DNA from: Liolophura sinensis
Taxonomy: Eukaryota > Mollusca > Polyplacophora > Chitonida > Chitonidae
Length of the DNA stretch: 64,000 nt
Assembly (NCBI RefSeq): GCF_032854445.1
Contig: NC_088300.1
Location: 16,313,570 to 16,377,569 of the forward strand
Reading direction: 5' to 3'
Shown here: positions 15,001 to 30,000 of the stretch, in pieces
Position numbering within the stretch: the stretch's first letter is position 1
How the letters are laid out: every line of letters begins with the position of its first letter
The notes under the pieces: generated by a model
The model's database searches: none
What the model was told of the DNA's origin: nothing
What the model saw: the letters and a program-made list of their open reading frames with translations, nothing else
Program-made: the position numbers and the translations under genes

Positions 15001-18000
15001 CATACATGCATACATGCATACATACATGCATACATATATACATACATACATACATACATACATACATACATACATACATACATACATACATACATACATA
15101 CATACAAATAATTTAATAACATTATGTACTTGTCTAACATGAACAATGAACACACTATTTTTACTTAAGAATACACAGCAGAGTGACAATTTGAGAGTAC
15201 AATATCTCTGGATGATGCAACAACATGGGAACCCGAATTACGTTACAAATACTACAAGCACTGATCTAAAGGTGTATTGAAAACTGTTGGTTGCTTCTTT
15301 TGCATGATTTCGTCCTTGTTTCGTACTTTGTTTAGTTTCTTGGTTCTTTGTGGTTTACTGAGGTCGTTTTGGGAGCTGGGTGGTATACGAATGTCTGTTT
15401 AGACGCAAAGATTAATGGCATTTGTACAATAAAAATTAGAGCCAAGAATATATGAAGGTATAAAACAGATATTATGTCATGCCATGGAATTTGGTCTGTT
15501 GATTTTGAATAAACTAGTTGAGACGCCTAAATAAGCTTTGCGTCCACTTTTTTTCAAAAGGCATGCGATAGGTATACATTATCTTGTTAGGTGGAATTAT
15601 GTACGAAATTCTTATTTATTTCTGATATTTGAATTACAGAAACACAATCAAGTATACCATTTATTTGAAAAAAAAAAACACAGTCCGAAATTGAAAAAAT
15701 ACACGAAGCATCATTTGTTAACAGCGATATCTAGTATTAACGCATTATATAAGTTTACCAAAGACATATAAAACATATATTTACATACTTAATGGTCTGT
15801 TTTAACTTTGCTCTAGATATAAAAATTGCTTGAAATCTAACCAAATGAAACTGAAGTGTCCAAATACTTACCGTTTGCAACACACCTGCGTACATAAGGA
15901 CACTGGATGCCGAAGTCACACTGTCCTGGCTCGGCGAAGCATCTCTGACCAGACGGACACGGGCTTCCCTTAAAAAATACAAGGCAGATATCTGCAACTG
16001 GGAATATTACAGTTAAAAATACATCGAAGCATGCTTATAACAACCGGTTGTGATTATCGCACATTGTTCGTTCTTCATAAATGCATTGATTAAATAGAGA
16101 TGGCGTTGTATGATTTTGTTTTCAACAACGTCAAATTTTATTGTAGGGCTTTCTCTTCTTAACACCTTAACGAGGTGCGATGTAGTTCGCATGCTAACGA
16201 AAGTGTTTGTGTATAAAGTAGGCAGGGTATTTTTTCAATGTATTTTCTGTTTCAGGAAGCAGAAAGACTTACATCACATGGGTTGGGGGCACACTCACTC
16301 CTGGGACAGCCAGTCAGAGCGACTCCGTACAGACAGATGATGTTAGGCAAAACATCCCGGCAATCTGAAGCGACAGGGATAATACATAGTAAATAAGAGG
16401 TGTTAGTCATTTACTTAATGCTGTCAACATTTGTCATTTCGAAAGTAACTGTTATACCTTAAACGTTTTGTCAACGTAAGAAATAACTTTTTGTTCCTTA
16501 TTTTGTATTTCTAATGCAGAAATACAAAATAAGGAACAAAAAGTTTTCGAACTCAAAGAGATAATGGTTCGTTAAAATACAGATGGAAATTTAAAAGAAA
16601 AAAAATGGAAAATGCCCTACCGTTTTCTCGGCATCTGAAGGTGTATGGACAATTGGTCTGTAAAGCACAGTTACCAGGTTCTGCGACGCACGAACTTCCC
16701 GTGGGGCACGTGATTCGCTGCAACAGAGCAGCATTGGCTACGTAATGCCCATTGTTTCTGGCAACCTGGAGCAATCACTTCGCCATATTGTTGTTAACAA
16801 ATTTATTTAAAATAAATAAAAAAAATGTTTATATTTGGAAATCCTTTAGAAATTATTAACAATTCTCCGGAATTTGCAAAATAGTTCTAAAACTTTAAAC
16901 TTCACGTCAGATGAACTCACCGTACAGGGATTAGCCGCACACTGAACACGCGGACAGCCAATGGACTCAAAGCCGAACAGGCATTGAACGTTCGTCGCTA
17001 CATCCTCACATACTACACCAACAATCACAAGGAAGGATGAAATATCTTAGTTGACTAGTCGAAATCACATCAGTCATTTCAAAACTTTATTCTATAACAT
17101 AATATATCCCAACCGCAAGTACAAGAAATCTATTATATCTATTATTATGTTTATATATGACGGCTTATGTACGCTTTGATGTTTACATTTCACACGAAAA
17201 AAGGATGATGGTATCAGAAAGCGAGGATAAAATCGCCAATATCCCAGAATTTGTGAGAATAAATCTACATAATCCTCGCAAATTTTAGTGGGCACAGAAT
17301 AATATTAATTGAAACGCTACACTATGGTGAGAAAAACCAGAGCAGCGACGAATGTGTGCTAACTGGTAAATGGTCAGATCTAACAGATGACCACTGGCAT
17401 CTTCCCCGTTTACCTCAGCAAAGGGGTTTGATCATGAGTGAGTGAGTGCTTTGGGTTTAACGTCGTACTCAACAATTTTTTTTCATATGACGAAGAAGGA
17501 ATCCTTAGAGTGCATGTAATGTGCCTCCTTGTTGCAGGACGGATTTCCACCGCTCTTTTATCTAGTGCTGCTTTATTGAGACGACTAACGGAAGGCAAGT
17601 AAGCTGCTCCACCTGAGCCATTATACTGATCCGGGTCAACCAGTCGTTGCACTTTCCATGAATGCTAAACGCAAAGCCAGGAAGGTACCATTCTTAAGTG
17701 TGACCCGCTGTGAGTTCAAGTCCAGCTCATGCTGGCTTCCTCTCCGGCCGTAAGAGGGAATGTCTTGCAGCAATCTGCGGATGGTCGTGGGTTTTCCCCG
17801 GGCTCTGCCCAGTTTTCTCCCACCATAACGTTTGCCGTCGTCGTATAAGTGAAATAGTCTTGAGTACGGCGTAAAACACCAATCAAATAAATAAACCTAG
17901 GATTGACCCTGGATCTTCCGCCCTCTAAGCCGACGCTGTACATACTGAGCCATTGGGGCCGGTGGGTTTTACCCTATTCAGATAAATGCTTATATAGTCA

Positions 18001-21000
18001 CTTATACGGCTCTAGCACTGAGACAGTGACGTCACTGCCAATTTATTACACGTCACTGGTCCAGAAATGTCTCATCCCCAGCACGGATGGACTTACCTGT
18101 GTCTACACAGACGGCCTCGTGTGGACAGCTGATCCCAAACCGGCACTGTGTCGGTCGTGTCGTGCACGTCTGACCGTCTTGACAGTTAGCCAACTGAACG
18201 AGGGCAAACGTGTAGCATTAAATTAGTGTAATTTAATCGGACAACAAAAAAAATCTACCATCTGTGCATAATAATACCTACTTGCTCAGTTACCATAAAA
18301 AAGTCAAAAAAAAAAGTTTTTATGTTTTTAAAAAGTTCCCATAATTCTCATGATGTTGCTCAACGGATATTAAATCAAAGTTTTCAACGGTATTTTACTA
18401 CATTCAGCTTTTTGTCCTTAACTTACACAGGCGTGCTTGTAGTATAGAAGGTTACCTCTCGTCATAATACCAATGTACATCAAGAGAACGGTTTGAAGAA
18501 AGCTATCCCATGAAATCAATCAAGACAACGGTTTGAAGAAAGCTACCCCATGAAATCAATCTTTCCTTTTGGATGAACATAGGGCATTGATATAATAAGA
18601 GACCTACAGCACATAGAGTAAAACCAAAGCAGTGACGACAGCGTGGTAATTGGTCACACAAAACCGTTCACAACTGCAAAAATATATTTCTCAACTTCAA
18701 ATCATAACGGTTGTTCATGATTTACCCTGCAGGGATCCGGTGCGCATGTGTCACGCGGACATCCAGTTTCTGCTATTCCAAACTGACAGTTTATCGCGAG
18801 GACTTGGGGACAATCTGGAATATAACGTAGCATACAGCAACAATAAAGAACATTGCAACCATCCTGTTCGTTTGAGATATTGCTCATTTGCACTATTTTT
18901 GTTTAAATGTATGATGAAAAAAGGTTGTAAGATTCGTCTGCTTGTAAGTCAACAAGTATACACCACAATTTCAAAGCAGAACCTATGCAGTAGATCAGTA
19001 AGATTTGATACAAAGATACTCCTTAGGCCAGCTCTAAATCGGTATGCAGCAATATAATGACAATGTTCACAATGCTGGTGAGAGAGTTGGATCAATGACA
19101 ACCTGTAACTACACAGGCAGTTGTTCGTTCTCACCGTTGTCCACACACACGGCTTCGTAAGGACAGAATGTTCCATATCGGCACTGAGAGGGGCGACTGG
19201 AACAGGTCTGGCCTGAGGCACAGTCTGTAGACTAAAAGAGGCACAAACATAAAACCAGTTATATATGACATCTTAAGTCAAGAATCGTAGTTTCTCAAAT
19301 TATCTTTATATACAGTGACAAAAATGTTACAAGACACGTGTGCTGTTAATTTAATTTACTAGTTATTCAACTTATTTATTTCTTATGTTGACAAATACCA
19401 CTAACCAAACAGGGATCTGGCGCACAGGTGTTCCTGGGACAGCCGACTTCCAGGATACCGAAGGGGCAGGAGATGGGTAGAGTCTCTCCACATTCTGTAC
19501 AAGGGCAGGCAAAAGAGAAGGTAAACATACGAAACGAATGCCAAGTTCCTGAGTTTATGCAACATTGCAACAATTTATATTTGAAAGTGTGTTATACATA
19601 TTATTTGGAGGGGGGGGGATTTTGGATGCGAGTCTACACACCATAAATTACATTGAAATGTTAGTGTCCTCAATATAAATGTAAATTACAATTTTCATCT
19701 GTATATAATTATACATTTCACTCTTACATCTATAGCCCGGGGCAAACCCACGACCATCCGCAGGTTTCTGACAGACCTTCCCGCTTACGGCCGGAGAGGA
19801 AGCCAGCATAAGCTAGACTTCAACTCAATGCTACCGCATTGGTGAGAGGCTACATTACGCCGCGCTAAAGCGCTAAGCAACTGAGACATGGAGGCACCCA
19901 TAGAGTTAGGGGCAATGGGACTTATTTAACCAGACTGAGGATGAAAGCATACCGTCACTGACGCATTTCCTGACATACGGGCACTCCAGATCGAACGTAC
20001 ATGTGCCCGGCTCTACAAAACATGTCTCACCAAGCCGACAAGGGTTGCCCTGTAACAGTACAGTTACCTTGTTAACCATATACTGTGTTGTAAGCATGTC
20101 AGGGAAACGTTTCACTTGAAATATTATTGCCATATTACACGTCGTTATAAAGTTCCTTGTTAACATGTAATGCGTTGTAAAGGTGTTAGCGAGACGTTCA
20201 TTTGAAATATTAATGGCTTATTACTCATTATTATTGCCATTCTACACAATTCCTATGTAGACTATAAACTGTCTATGGTATATTTGAGCGCTTGAGCTAT
20301 GTCTCCAGTACTCAGAGCCATGCTAATGGCTATAGAGACTCACCTCACAGGGGTTAGAGGCGCACGTGTTTCGGGGACAGCCGGTCAGTTGCACACCATA
20401 TTTACATCCCAGGTTAGGTAGAACATCTCGGCAATCTGACAATTTATCAAATATGTTTGATGTCACGCCTCTTCTAGTACGTTTGTAACTTTTTCTGGTT
20501 TAAAACTTATGACAATTTAGCTCAAGTCGTACAAAATATACCTTCCTTGTAAATCCTACTTCCAATATTTTTGTACTATTTCTCTGTGTCAAATTTAAAT
20601 GATTGTCTCACTTGATCCTGGCAAGCTCGCCAATGAACCTCAGTTGATCGACTCTGATATCGAATAGAGAATAACGTGTGGAATACATTGGTACCTTTAC
20701 TCCCCCTTACGGTGGGCACTTGTGGTGAGTACGGAGAAAAAATAGAAAATGTACCTTGCCAATGAATTTTTTATAATTGCAGACAGGCAATCCCTTCGAC
20801 AAACATGGTATGTCTCAACGTGCCAGTGCTGAACACAAAATATGTTATGAAGAAAAGGAGTGATTGTTGTATATCGTTTGTCTTACCGGCGTCGGCACAG
20901 ATGGCCTCATGAGGACAATTGTTTCCAAACTGACACTGAGACGGTTGACTCGTACATCGCCTACCACTTCCACATGTCGCTGACTGAAAGGAGCCGTATA

Positions 21001-24000
21001 CATACGATCAGATTGTACACTGACATCAATATCTGGTAAACCACAATTATTGTAACAGTTTCATCTGGATGGTTTGGGACCTGAGATTAAGCATACTTTG
21101 GAAATGTACTTTGTTTTTCCAAAAGACATCACTTTAACATTTTATCTATGTCTCGGTTTCGCAATTAATTGACTGAATTTTATAATATACATTTAGTGAC
21201 ATCTTTCATTTTAACTAATTAATTAACTTATGTACCCAGCGTATACATCCTGATTAGCTTTTGAAAATAGATGTTTACATGAAAAGGAGGGAAATAATCA
21301 TTAAGATCGAAAGGATGAATTGTCCAATCCTGTCCTTATTCACCGTTTGATCACGGAACGGACTATGCGTGGAAACTGATTAATATTCTGTATAAACAGT
21401 AACATGTACAGACCGTGCACGGATCCGGGGCACACGTGGAACGGGGGCAGCCTTCCTCCAGGATTCCAAAGGGACAAGAGATCTGGGCAACTTCAGCGCA
21501 ATCTGCATGTAAAATATGAACATGTTAATACTCATATCTCTGAGAAACAATCTGATGGAAGGTAGATATCAAGTTTTTACACTCAATTCAATAATCTAAT
21601 AGAGCCCTATAAAAAGCTATACATTAAAACATACAGCTTGTGATTTAAAAGTGATCGCTCCTCAGTTTAACTTGATCAGCCCAATCAATATATGTGAACT
21701 GTTCTGTCCGAACTCGTCATCTTCTATATTTAATATTTGTACAAAATCAGACCATAATGTGTTGTCTCTAAAGACTTACCGTTTGCCACACATCTGCGCT
21801 CATAGGGACACTGGATGCCAAAGTCACATTGTCCCGGCTCGGCGAAGCATCTTTGACCAGAAGGGCACGAATTTCCCTTCAACAAAACAATCAAAACTAT
21901 AACAGGAACGGTGTTGCGTCTTGTGAAAACAGTTAATGGAAGTTGGCAATTCTTCCGTTTGCTGTCTGTTTCTGTTGGACCACTTACTTTTAACATTTTA
22001 CCCAGTACTCCGTAAACTGAAAGTCTCGAGAATGACATTTATGTGATTAAATGTAACAAGAAAGATCGGAAAGTTACACAGTTACAACCCAGCACACAAC
22101 AGACTTACAACTACTAGAAACAAACATGGACTCTATTACAATATATAAAGCACCAGTGCAGGACATAAAGTATTAAGCAAGAAATCTTACATCACATGGG
22201 CTGGGGGCACACTCACTCCTGGGACAGCCGGTCAGAGCGACTCCGTAAAGACAGATGATGTTGGGCAAAACATCCCGGCAATCTGAGATAAGAGGGGTAA
22301 TGCAAAACACGTAAAGAGATGAAGCTCATCTATTTGATCAAAATGTCAGGAAATCCTCATTCATTATCTCCACAATAAACACAGTTTGATTTGTTTTATT
22401 CCCTTCTTCGTATTTACACAAAAATATCAAGGCATTTTTTTCAAAAATACTCGGAGCAAGGCTGACAAAAGAAAGCAATATAACCACTCATATGAAAATT
22501 ACAAAGCCTTACTGTTTTCTTGGCATCTGAAGGTGTATGGACAATTGGTCTGCATGGTGCAGTTGCCGGGTTCGGCGACGCATGAGCTTCCTGTGGGGCA
22601 CGAGATCTCCTGTGACAGAGCAGAACTGGTAACGTCATGACCAATGCTCAGTCCCTTTAATGTTATTGTATATATAAAAAGTGATAACCACACAACATTT
22701 TGAGCAATTCTAGCCCAATGAGGTCTAATAAATTGAAATTAACGTCACTGCATCTTTTTTACCTAATTCTGCTTAAATCATGGAGCTAGGGGACTTGTAA
22801 GTTGCTACTATTTATGCATTTACATGAACAGTTAGAATAAAACCCTGAGACAAGAGGCAGTATTTCACCGGATACGAGTGACCATCTCTATGCTCTAAGT
22901 CTTTATTTATACTACTGTCTAATTAATCATTTGACTTCACATGTACACAATACATAAGATCAAATAATTTTTTAAAATGTCTAAAAATCCTCATGAAATT
23001 AATTTTCTTTGGATTTTCACAGTCTTTATTAAACACATCAGGTGAACTCACCGCACAGGGATTAGGCGCACACTGAACACGGGGACAGCCGATGGACTCA
23101 AAACCGAACAGGCACTGAACGTTCGTGGCCACATCCTCACATACTGCAGGAATAACCAAAGGAATGGCGAGAAATATATAGATTGATTATAGTACAAATC
23201 TGATCAGTTTTTACATATAATACAAGGAATCAAGATTTGTACTATTGTCACTAAGTACTAAAATTAATGATTTTTATGACATGATGGTATAAACATGAAG
23301 GTAACAAAACTAAGACTGTAAACTACAAACTGTACTGAAGTTTTAACTTTTGGTGTCTACATGAGGAATACATTATTTGTTTCCACAGTATAATGCCTGT
23401 CTTAATGCGACCTAAACGTGACCATGACTTAATGTCTATGTAGGCCTGGCATGCATTGCGTCAAACATACCAGTATAGTTTGCAATGCTTAAATTTTAAG
23501 ATTCTATTTCCCGTCATATTAAGGAATAGTCACGCTAAAATTTTACGTTTTCATGCTTCCTATTCACAGGTAAAAAGCGGGGGTAACACCAGAATGCGAT
23601 GCTTATACCCCCTTTATCTCAGAACTTCATGAACGTAGATTTCAATGAACGACTGCTTTTGCCCTTCTCTCGCAAGGTTTTAAGTCTTGCCCCACCTACC
23701 TGACTCCACACAGACGGCCTCGTGTGGACAGCTTACCCCGAACCTGCACTGTGTCGGTCTGGTCGTGCACGTTTGACCGTCTCCACAGTTAGCCAACTGG
23801 ACGAAGAAAAAAATAATATCACAACCACGAAAGCAACCAGGGAGATATTGTGGAAACAAGGCGGATTTGTTCTGATAGAAGCATCCTACAAGGTTAGACG
23901 AAATAGCATTTTCCAAGTGAAGGAATGTTTCTTAATGCATTCTTGCTTATGTATACTAAAGACTCACATAATTGACAGAATATCCGGGCATCATACTAAC

Positions 24001-27000
24001 TTTGCAAAGACATTATGTACGAGTAAATCATTTTCACCTTTGATTCACACTGCGTGCCAATATGCTGGCTTGTAAAAATCCAAACTTCACTTCACTAAAC
24101 TTGCCATAACGTAAATTTACATCAATATATTCTATTTTTCGATAAAAAAGAACTATCCGATAAAACGGAAATCAATCTTCCAATACCCGGCAAAGACATT
24201 AATTCTTTTTGGAAGCATACTTAGATAGGCATACTAAAATCTCAATCACGAACGATAAATTTTGTTTATAAATATACCAGGCAAGGATCTGGTGCGCATG
24301 TGTCACGTGGACATCCAGTTTCTGCTATTCCAAACTGACAGTTTATGGCGAGGACTTGGGGACAATCTGGAACATAAAGTGCAGTAGAGTACAATGGAAA
24401 TATCAAAAAAGACTACCATTTATGTGATTATTTTTTTGCACGCACTAATGATGAGCATCACGGGAATATCTTGACACCAGAGAGTCTTAATTCTATGAAT
24501 ATCAACATCAATAACTTCCGTCTATCCATGTCGTACATCATTCGCTAGAAAACAGCCGCCATCAAAAAAAAAATCGCAATCACCAATATCACAGTTTAGA
24601 CAGTCCGAACACGATCGGGCTAGTGTTAACCAAGGCTGATATTAAGCTGTTCTCGTCTAACTGATCCAATCACACTGACTCCATAAATATTCTAAAATCC
24701 ATGTGACTGGGAGGTTTCATACACTAACCGTTGTCGAGACAGACGGCTTCATAGGGGCAGAACGTTCCATAGCGGCACTGAGAGGGGCGACTGGAGCAGG
24801 TCTGACCTCGGGCACACTCTGTGGACTGAAGAGGGAAGAGGTGTGTCATGAAGACGATGGTGACATGATATATAATGTGCACTTAAGTAGTTCTCGGAGG
24901 AAAACATAAAGTGCCAACAAGATTTAGTGGTAAGTGCAATATGGTAGGTACTTAAAACAGGTGAATCTATATAACAGGTCGTTTATTTTGAATCTTCTCT
25001 TCATTAACCCTCCTCTACGTCTAATGCTTACATCACCTCGTCCAATAATTCTTGAATGTATTAGGTTTTAGCCACCATTTCAAAATGAAAGGCGGGCATG
25101 TTTTTCGGGATAAAGGAAACGGATGATTAATCAGTTCTGGTAATCTTTATATCTAGCTGACCGGTTTACTGCTAATTACAGAAGATGGCAATTTTTTCCC
25201 GCGAAATGGCGACTCGGGTTCATGCTGGATTGACCATTTTTCTCTTGCAGCCCATGGGTAATGTGGTACAAATTTCTCAAGTCAAAGACAGACAAGATCT
25301 TACTGGTTACCTAAACATCACTTATAGGCCAGAGTGACTGTAGTCGGGAAGGTTTTGCTATTTTTCTAGGTTTAATTTTAAACAAGACTTTGATATCTTA
25401 CCAAACATGGGTCCGGGGCACAGGTGCTCCTGGGGCAGCCAACTTCCAAAATACCGAAGGGACAAGAGATGGAAAGAGTTTCTGCGCAATCTGCACATGG
25501 AAATACAACTCGGAGGTTAACAGACAAGAAATTAGGAAAAGACATTCATATAGTCCCCAGGTGAATGCACTCCTTCCATACTGCATCATTTCACTGTTAC
25601 ATTATGGGTTACGACACATTTCTAATTTAAATCAAACACATTTGAGTCGTAATAAAGACAACTGTTTGCCATGCTCACCCAGTAAATAGAGCATGTGTTT
25701 GCCGCCCATAAAGGATTAAACTAAGAGTTGCTTTCCACTAAAGAGAAACATAAAGCAGACAATTCTTTACCATTGTTGAGCCTCAATAAAATAAATAATT
25801 ATCCCAAACCGTTAATTTCAAGACTTCAAATTTCACTCAGACTTTTTTTTAAAGTGTTCATGTAAATTCTTTAAACTTAGGACGGATGATGAAGATTGGG
25901 AAACACGTACCACTAGAAGCGCATACCCTGACATACGGGCACTCCAGGGCAAACGCGCATGTGCCCGGCTCTACAAAACACTTCTCTCCCGATGCACAAG
26001 GGTTGCCCTGCAACATTATATTTATCTTGTTAACAAACACTTTTTGTACGCATGTTAGTGAAATTTATACCAGAAATATAAATGGTATATCACACAATAT
26101 TACTTTGTGTTCTTCACAACTACTATACGGACTGTGAACTGCATGTTAATGGTCACATGAGTCTGTGCACTGTGTCTCACCTCACACGGGTTAGGGGCAC
26201 ATGTGTTCCTAGGGCAACCCGTCAGTTCCACACCATACATACATCTCAAGTTCGGAAGAATTTCTCGGCAATCTGACAACATATAACACAAGCCATTCTT
26301 TACTCACCGTATACTGCACTGTTCTACAGGGTTAGGGGATTAACACAAACGTGCAGATACAAATTAAAACAAAGACTCTCAGTCCCTGACGGAATAGTGA
26401 TTATATTTATTATGATCTCTCCAAACAAAGCACACCATATAGAGATGCATCAAACAATTCATTGTTATCGGTATAATATCGGTATATGGATTCATTAGTC
26501 TGGAATCCCTGGTTAACTCCACAATGACAAGTGCTGATACTTACTCGTCTCCACACAAATGGCTTCATGCTTGCAGTCTATCCCGAACCGACACTGAGAT
26601 GGCTGAGAGGTACATTTGAACCCAGGGCCGCAGTCCGCAGTCTGTTACAATACAGAAAAAAACGCTTGAGTAAGTTCGATTTTAATTCTCTATAGTTACA
26701 CAACTTTATGTTTTCAACCAAATATTACAAGATGCGATATTTATATTGTTATTGGTATTGGTATTGTATGCTGAATGTGAGGACAACATAGCATTATGTT
26801 ACTGGTCTATTCCAGACCAGAAACGTCTATTAAATTGCAAGTAACATCACTGCATTTTTTTTACCTAATTCTGGTTAAGCCATGGTGTTAGGGGCTGTGT
26901 AATTTGCCACTATTTATGCATTTACATGAACAGTTAGAATAAAATGCTAACTGAGGTAAATTGAAAAGAGGCCGGATTTCACCACTTGTGTGAGAACATT

Positions 27001-30000
27001 TGCCAACTATCACACTGTCGTGGCAACTCTCTCTGGTTTTTCTCTCTTTTGCTGTACGTCTTAATTATATCATGTGGATTTTACCAGATATTACATGACA
27101 GATAAAGCCCGGTAGCTTCATGGTGAATACAACCGCTTCTCACGTTATCTGCGCTGATAACACAATCACAACCATAAGAATATACAACCTTACCAAGCAA
27201 GGGTCCGGGGCACATGTATGGCGAGGGCAACCTTTACCCTCAAACCCGAAAGGACAGTTAACTGGCATTGTTTCGGCACACACTAAAATAAACAATAAAA
27301 ATGAAAAAAATAAAAATTGATACCTGTATGTTATACCTGAGAAATCCAGTGAGCACAACCCTGAGACGTGTATACATATGCAACGTATAACTCCTGCAGT
27401 CTTCAATGTAAGGGTCAATAAATATATCCCGTTATATACCTAGATGTGAAAGTCAAATTGCAAAACATTTACACATATGTTCAAATTAGCACCATTTTTC
27501 ACTTCAGCCCGAATACAATCTTACCAGCAGGCCTGCATTCTGCGACGTAAGGGCATCCGGTTTTAAATTCACACGGTGTTCTCTTGGCGTAGCATTCCGT
27601 ACCAGGAAGGCATACGACCCTCTGCAAACAGGTAGAAGTTTTACATCACAAGTGTGCCCTTATACCAGAACAAAGTATTACAGATAAACTATTATCATTC
27701 ATTCCTATCACAACTTCAATTAAGTGCTGGCTCTGATGGTTACAGTACTGGCACGCTGCAACTATCAGGCCTTTGTGGACGCCCATATAGATATTCTAAC
27801 TGAATGCAGGTGTGTTACATTTTGAGCACCTCGGTGCAACAGACAGAAACATACTTTATTCAGGTCATTATAGTATAATATTATATAATGTAACAGGTAA
27901 ATGGCAAAGGTCAACACGCAATAAATCAGCCAATCACTTCAAAGCGTCAGAAATAACTCACCGCGCAGGGGTTTGGCGCACACTGTGTTCGTGGACAGCC
28001 GATACTGTGGAATCCGAACTCACACGACACTGCAATGGTTTCTTCACATACTGGCATGAAGAACAAGAATCGCCAATTAAAATGTGTTTTCCTCACGAAA
28101 TATTTTTAGCTGCGAGTAAGCATCTCTGTATAGCGGACGTTTTTTTCTGTCTGTCTGATCAAAGTTTCTTTGATCACATCTTTAACGTTGGCATCCTATA
28201 CTTTAAAATGAGCCATTCACTAACGGTTACTCATGCGCAATTCAGGCAATTGGGCTCAACATTTGTCTCCAAACTGAAGAGTAAAGGAGCGCTGACTGGG
28301 TAATACTAGCACACAGATATTTTAGATGCACAATAAATTTCTGCAGTATTAGTTTGCACCTAGTTAAAATATATCGGAATTTTATCTGTTTTGGATAGAA
28401 CTGAAAACGTTTTTGCCAGTATTACTTCTTACCCCCATGCAGGTTACCACGATCACAAAATGCTATGACTTCACTTTAGCACCCACAACTCACAAAAAGG
28501 GTGGTCATGCTAGGTTTTTTGATATGTTGTAGAGAAAAGTGCAAGCTGCATGTGGTGGTATGGCATCGTACCACACGAAAGCTAGGGGACATATATTTTT
28601 GAGGTTGAAGTTGACAAATTTACTACACAAATAGTTAGGAGAATGAATGCGCTCGTGTAACCTACACGAGGGACTTTAGTGCAAAACGACGCGAAAAATT
28701 ACGCGGGATGTCGCAGCTGTTGCATGTGAATTTGTGCTTGCTTTCAGGCCATATCTGATATAACTTTATTTATGAAGGAATCTCCTGACTTAAAGGCAAA
28801 AAAAACGCAAGTATGTATCTAAGGTTTTTGTAACTGAACACAAATTAGACTGCTACATTTCATCATTCAAAATGCATAAACTTATGGATCTATGAATGCA
28901 TTCGCCGATTTGACCTTGAAACGAATTATTTCGGGCAAAAAGTAGAATCTGATCTTTTAACACAGTTTTACTCGGATAAAAAAATTCCCCCAAATAGTTT
29001 CTAATGGTCTTTCAGTTGATATATACTTCATTTTAGAGTGGTCTTTGCCTTTAAAGCGCCTTTCCAAGCCAACGAGAGCTAGATTAGAACTGATTAAGTG
29101 CCAGTAGACGTCTGGTAGAATTCTGAGACCACCAAAATTAAACTTTATCCTTTATCTGACATATATCTGTGGCAAACAGATGTAGAATGAATTGGTGGGA
29201 ATCGAACCGCTCGATATTCTGTAGCAATTGGTCTTCTTCTAATACTATGCAAACGAGATTACTTATTTTTAGAGAGACGACTACACAGACCACGCTATGT
29301 GTAAAGCATTTAATACAGAGGACTATTTCAGAGAAGGCCAATTTCTCCGAACTTATCTCCCTCAATTTCAGAATAAGGTTAATTTTTCCAAATTAATGAA
29401 CATGTTGTCAGGAGTAGAATTGGACGCTCACCGTTTGATCTGCACTCAGCTTCGTATGGGCAGTTCTCCTGGAAGCCACAAGTAGTGGGCTTGGCGAAAC
29501 ACGTACTGCCAGGTGGACAGGATTTGAACTGAAACAATTACACATGTTAAATACTTGGATAGCCTTCACAGAAAATGTTCATGGAAAGCGTTCCCAGAGT
29601 ATAAACAGGGAAAGGCATTTCCAGAGAATGTACAGGAAAAGGTGTTCATAGAGAATCTATTGGTTAAGCTTTCCCAGAGAATGTACAGGGAAAGCCTTCC
29701 CAGATGATGTAAAGGGGAAGCGTTCCAAGAGAATATACAGGAAAAGATGTTCCCAGAGAATGCACGTGTAAAGATATTCCCAGAAAGGTATAGGGAAAGG
29801 GTTAACGCAGAGAATTTACTGGGAAAGCGTTCCCAGAGAATGTACAGGGAAAGGTATTCCCAGAGAACATATAGGGTAAGCCTTCTCCGAGAATGTACAG
29901 GGAAAGCGTTCCAAGAGAATGCATGGGGAAAGCGTTGATAGAGAATGTAAAGGGAACGCGTTCCCAGAGAATGTACAGGGAAAGGTATTCCCAGAGAATA

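Larger units (their letters stand above)
12195..17012 (-). repeat. Superunit copy M43-M48 (12 exons)
   Basis: Same exon order as M37-M42 with high residue identity exon by exon. Intron contents differ: nested SINE to the right, minisatellite and CATA repeat inside. Confidence 0.88.
18097..23143 (-). repeat. Superunit copy M37-M42 (12 exons)
   Basis: Six A+B modules whose order of subtypes is repeated exactly in M43-M48: CEDVATNVQ, CVAEPG, CRDVLPNII, CFAEPGQ, CAE.AQI, CTSQP, CRDVLPNLG, CFVEPGT, CG.T.PIS, CSSRP, CPQVLAIN, CTTRP. Confidence 0.88.
23700..26641 (-). repeat. Partial superunit (M33 B to M36 B)
   Basis: Matches the last seven exons of the superunit order. The preceding exons belong to the acidic block, so this is the 5' boundary of the amplification. 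Confidence 0.82.

Noticed and set aside
14776-15189. Tyr-Val-Cys-Met-rich ORF
   Set aside because: Translation of the CATA microsatellite.
8528-26641. Repeated superunits as an assembly artefact
   Set aside because: Exons and introns differ at many sites and carry distinct insertions (SINEs, minisatellites), so they are real duplicates, though copy number could still be misassembled.
27812-28303. 163-codon plus-strand ORF
   Set aside because: It crosses the M32 A exon in antisense and has no domain or splice support.
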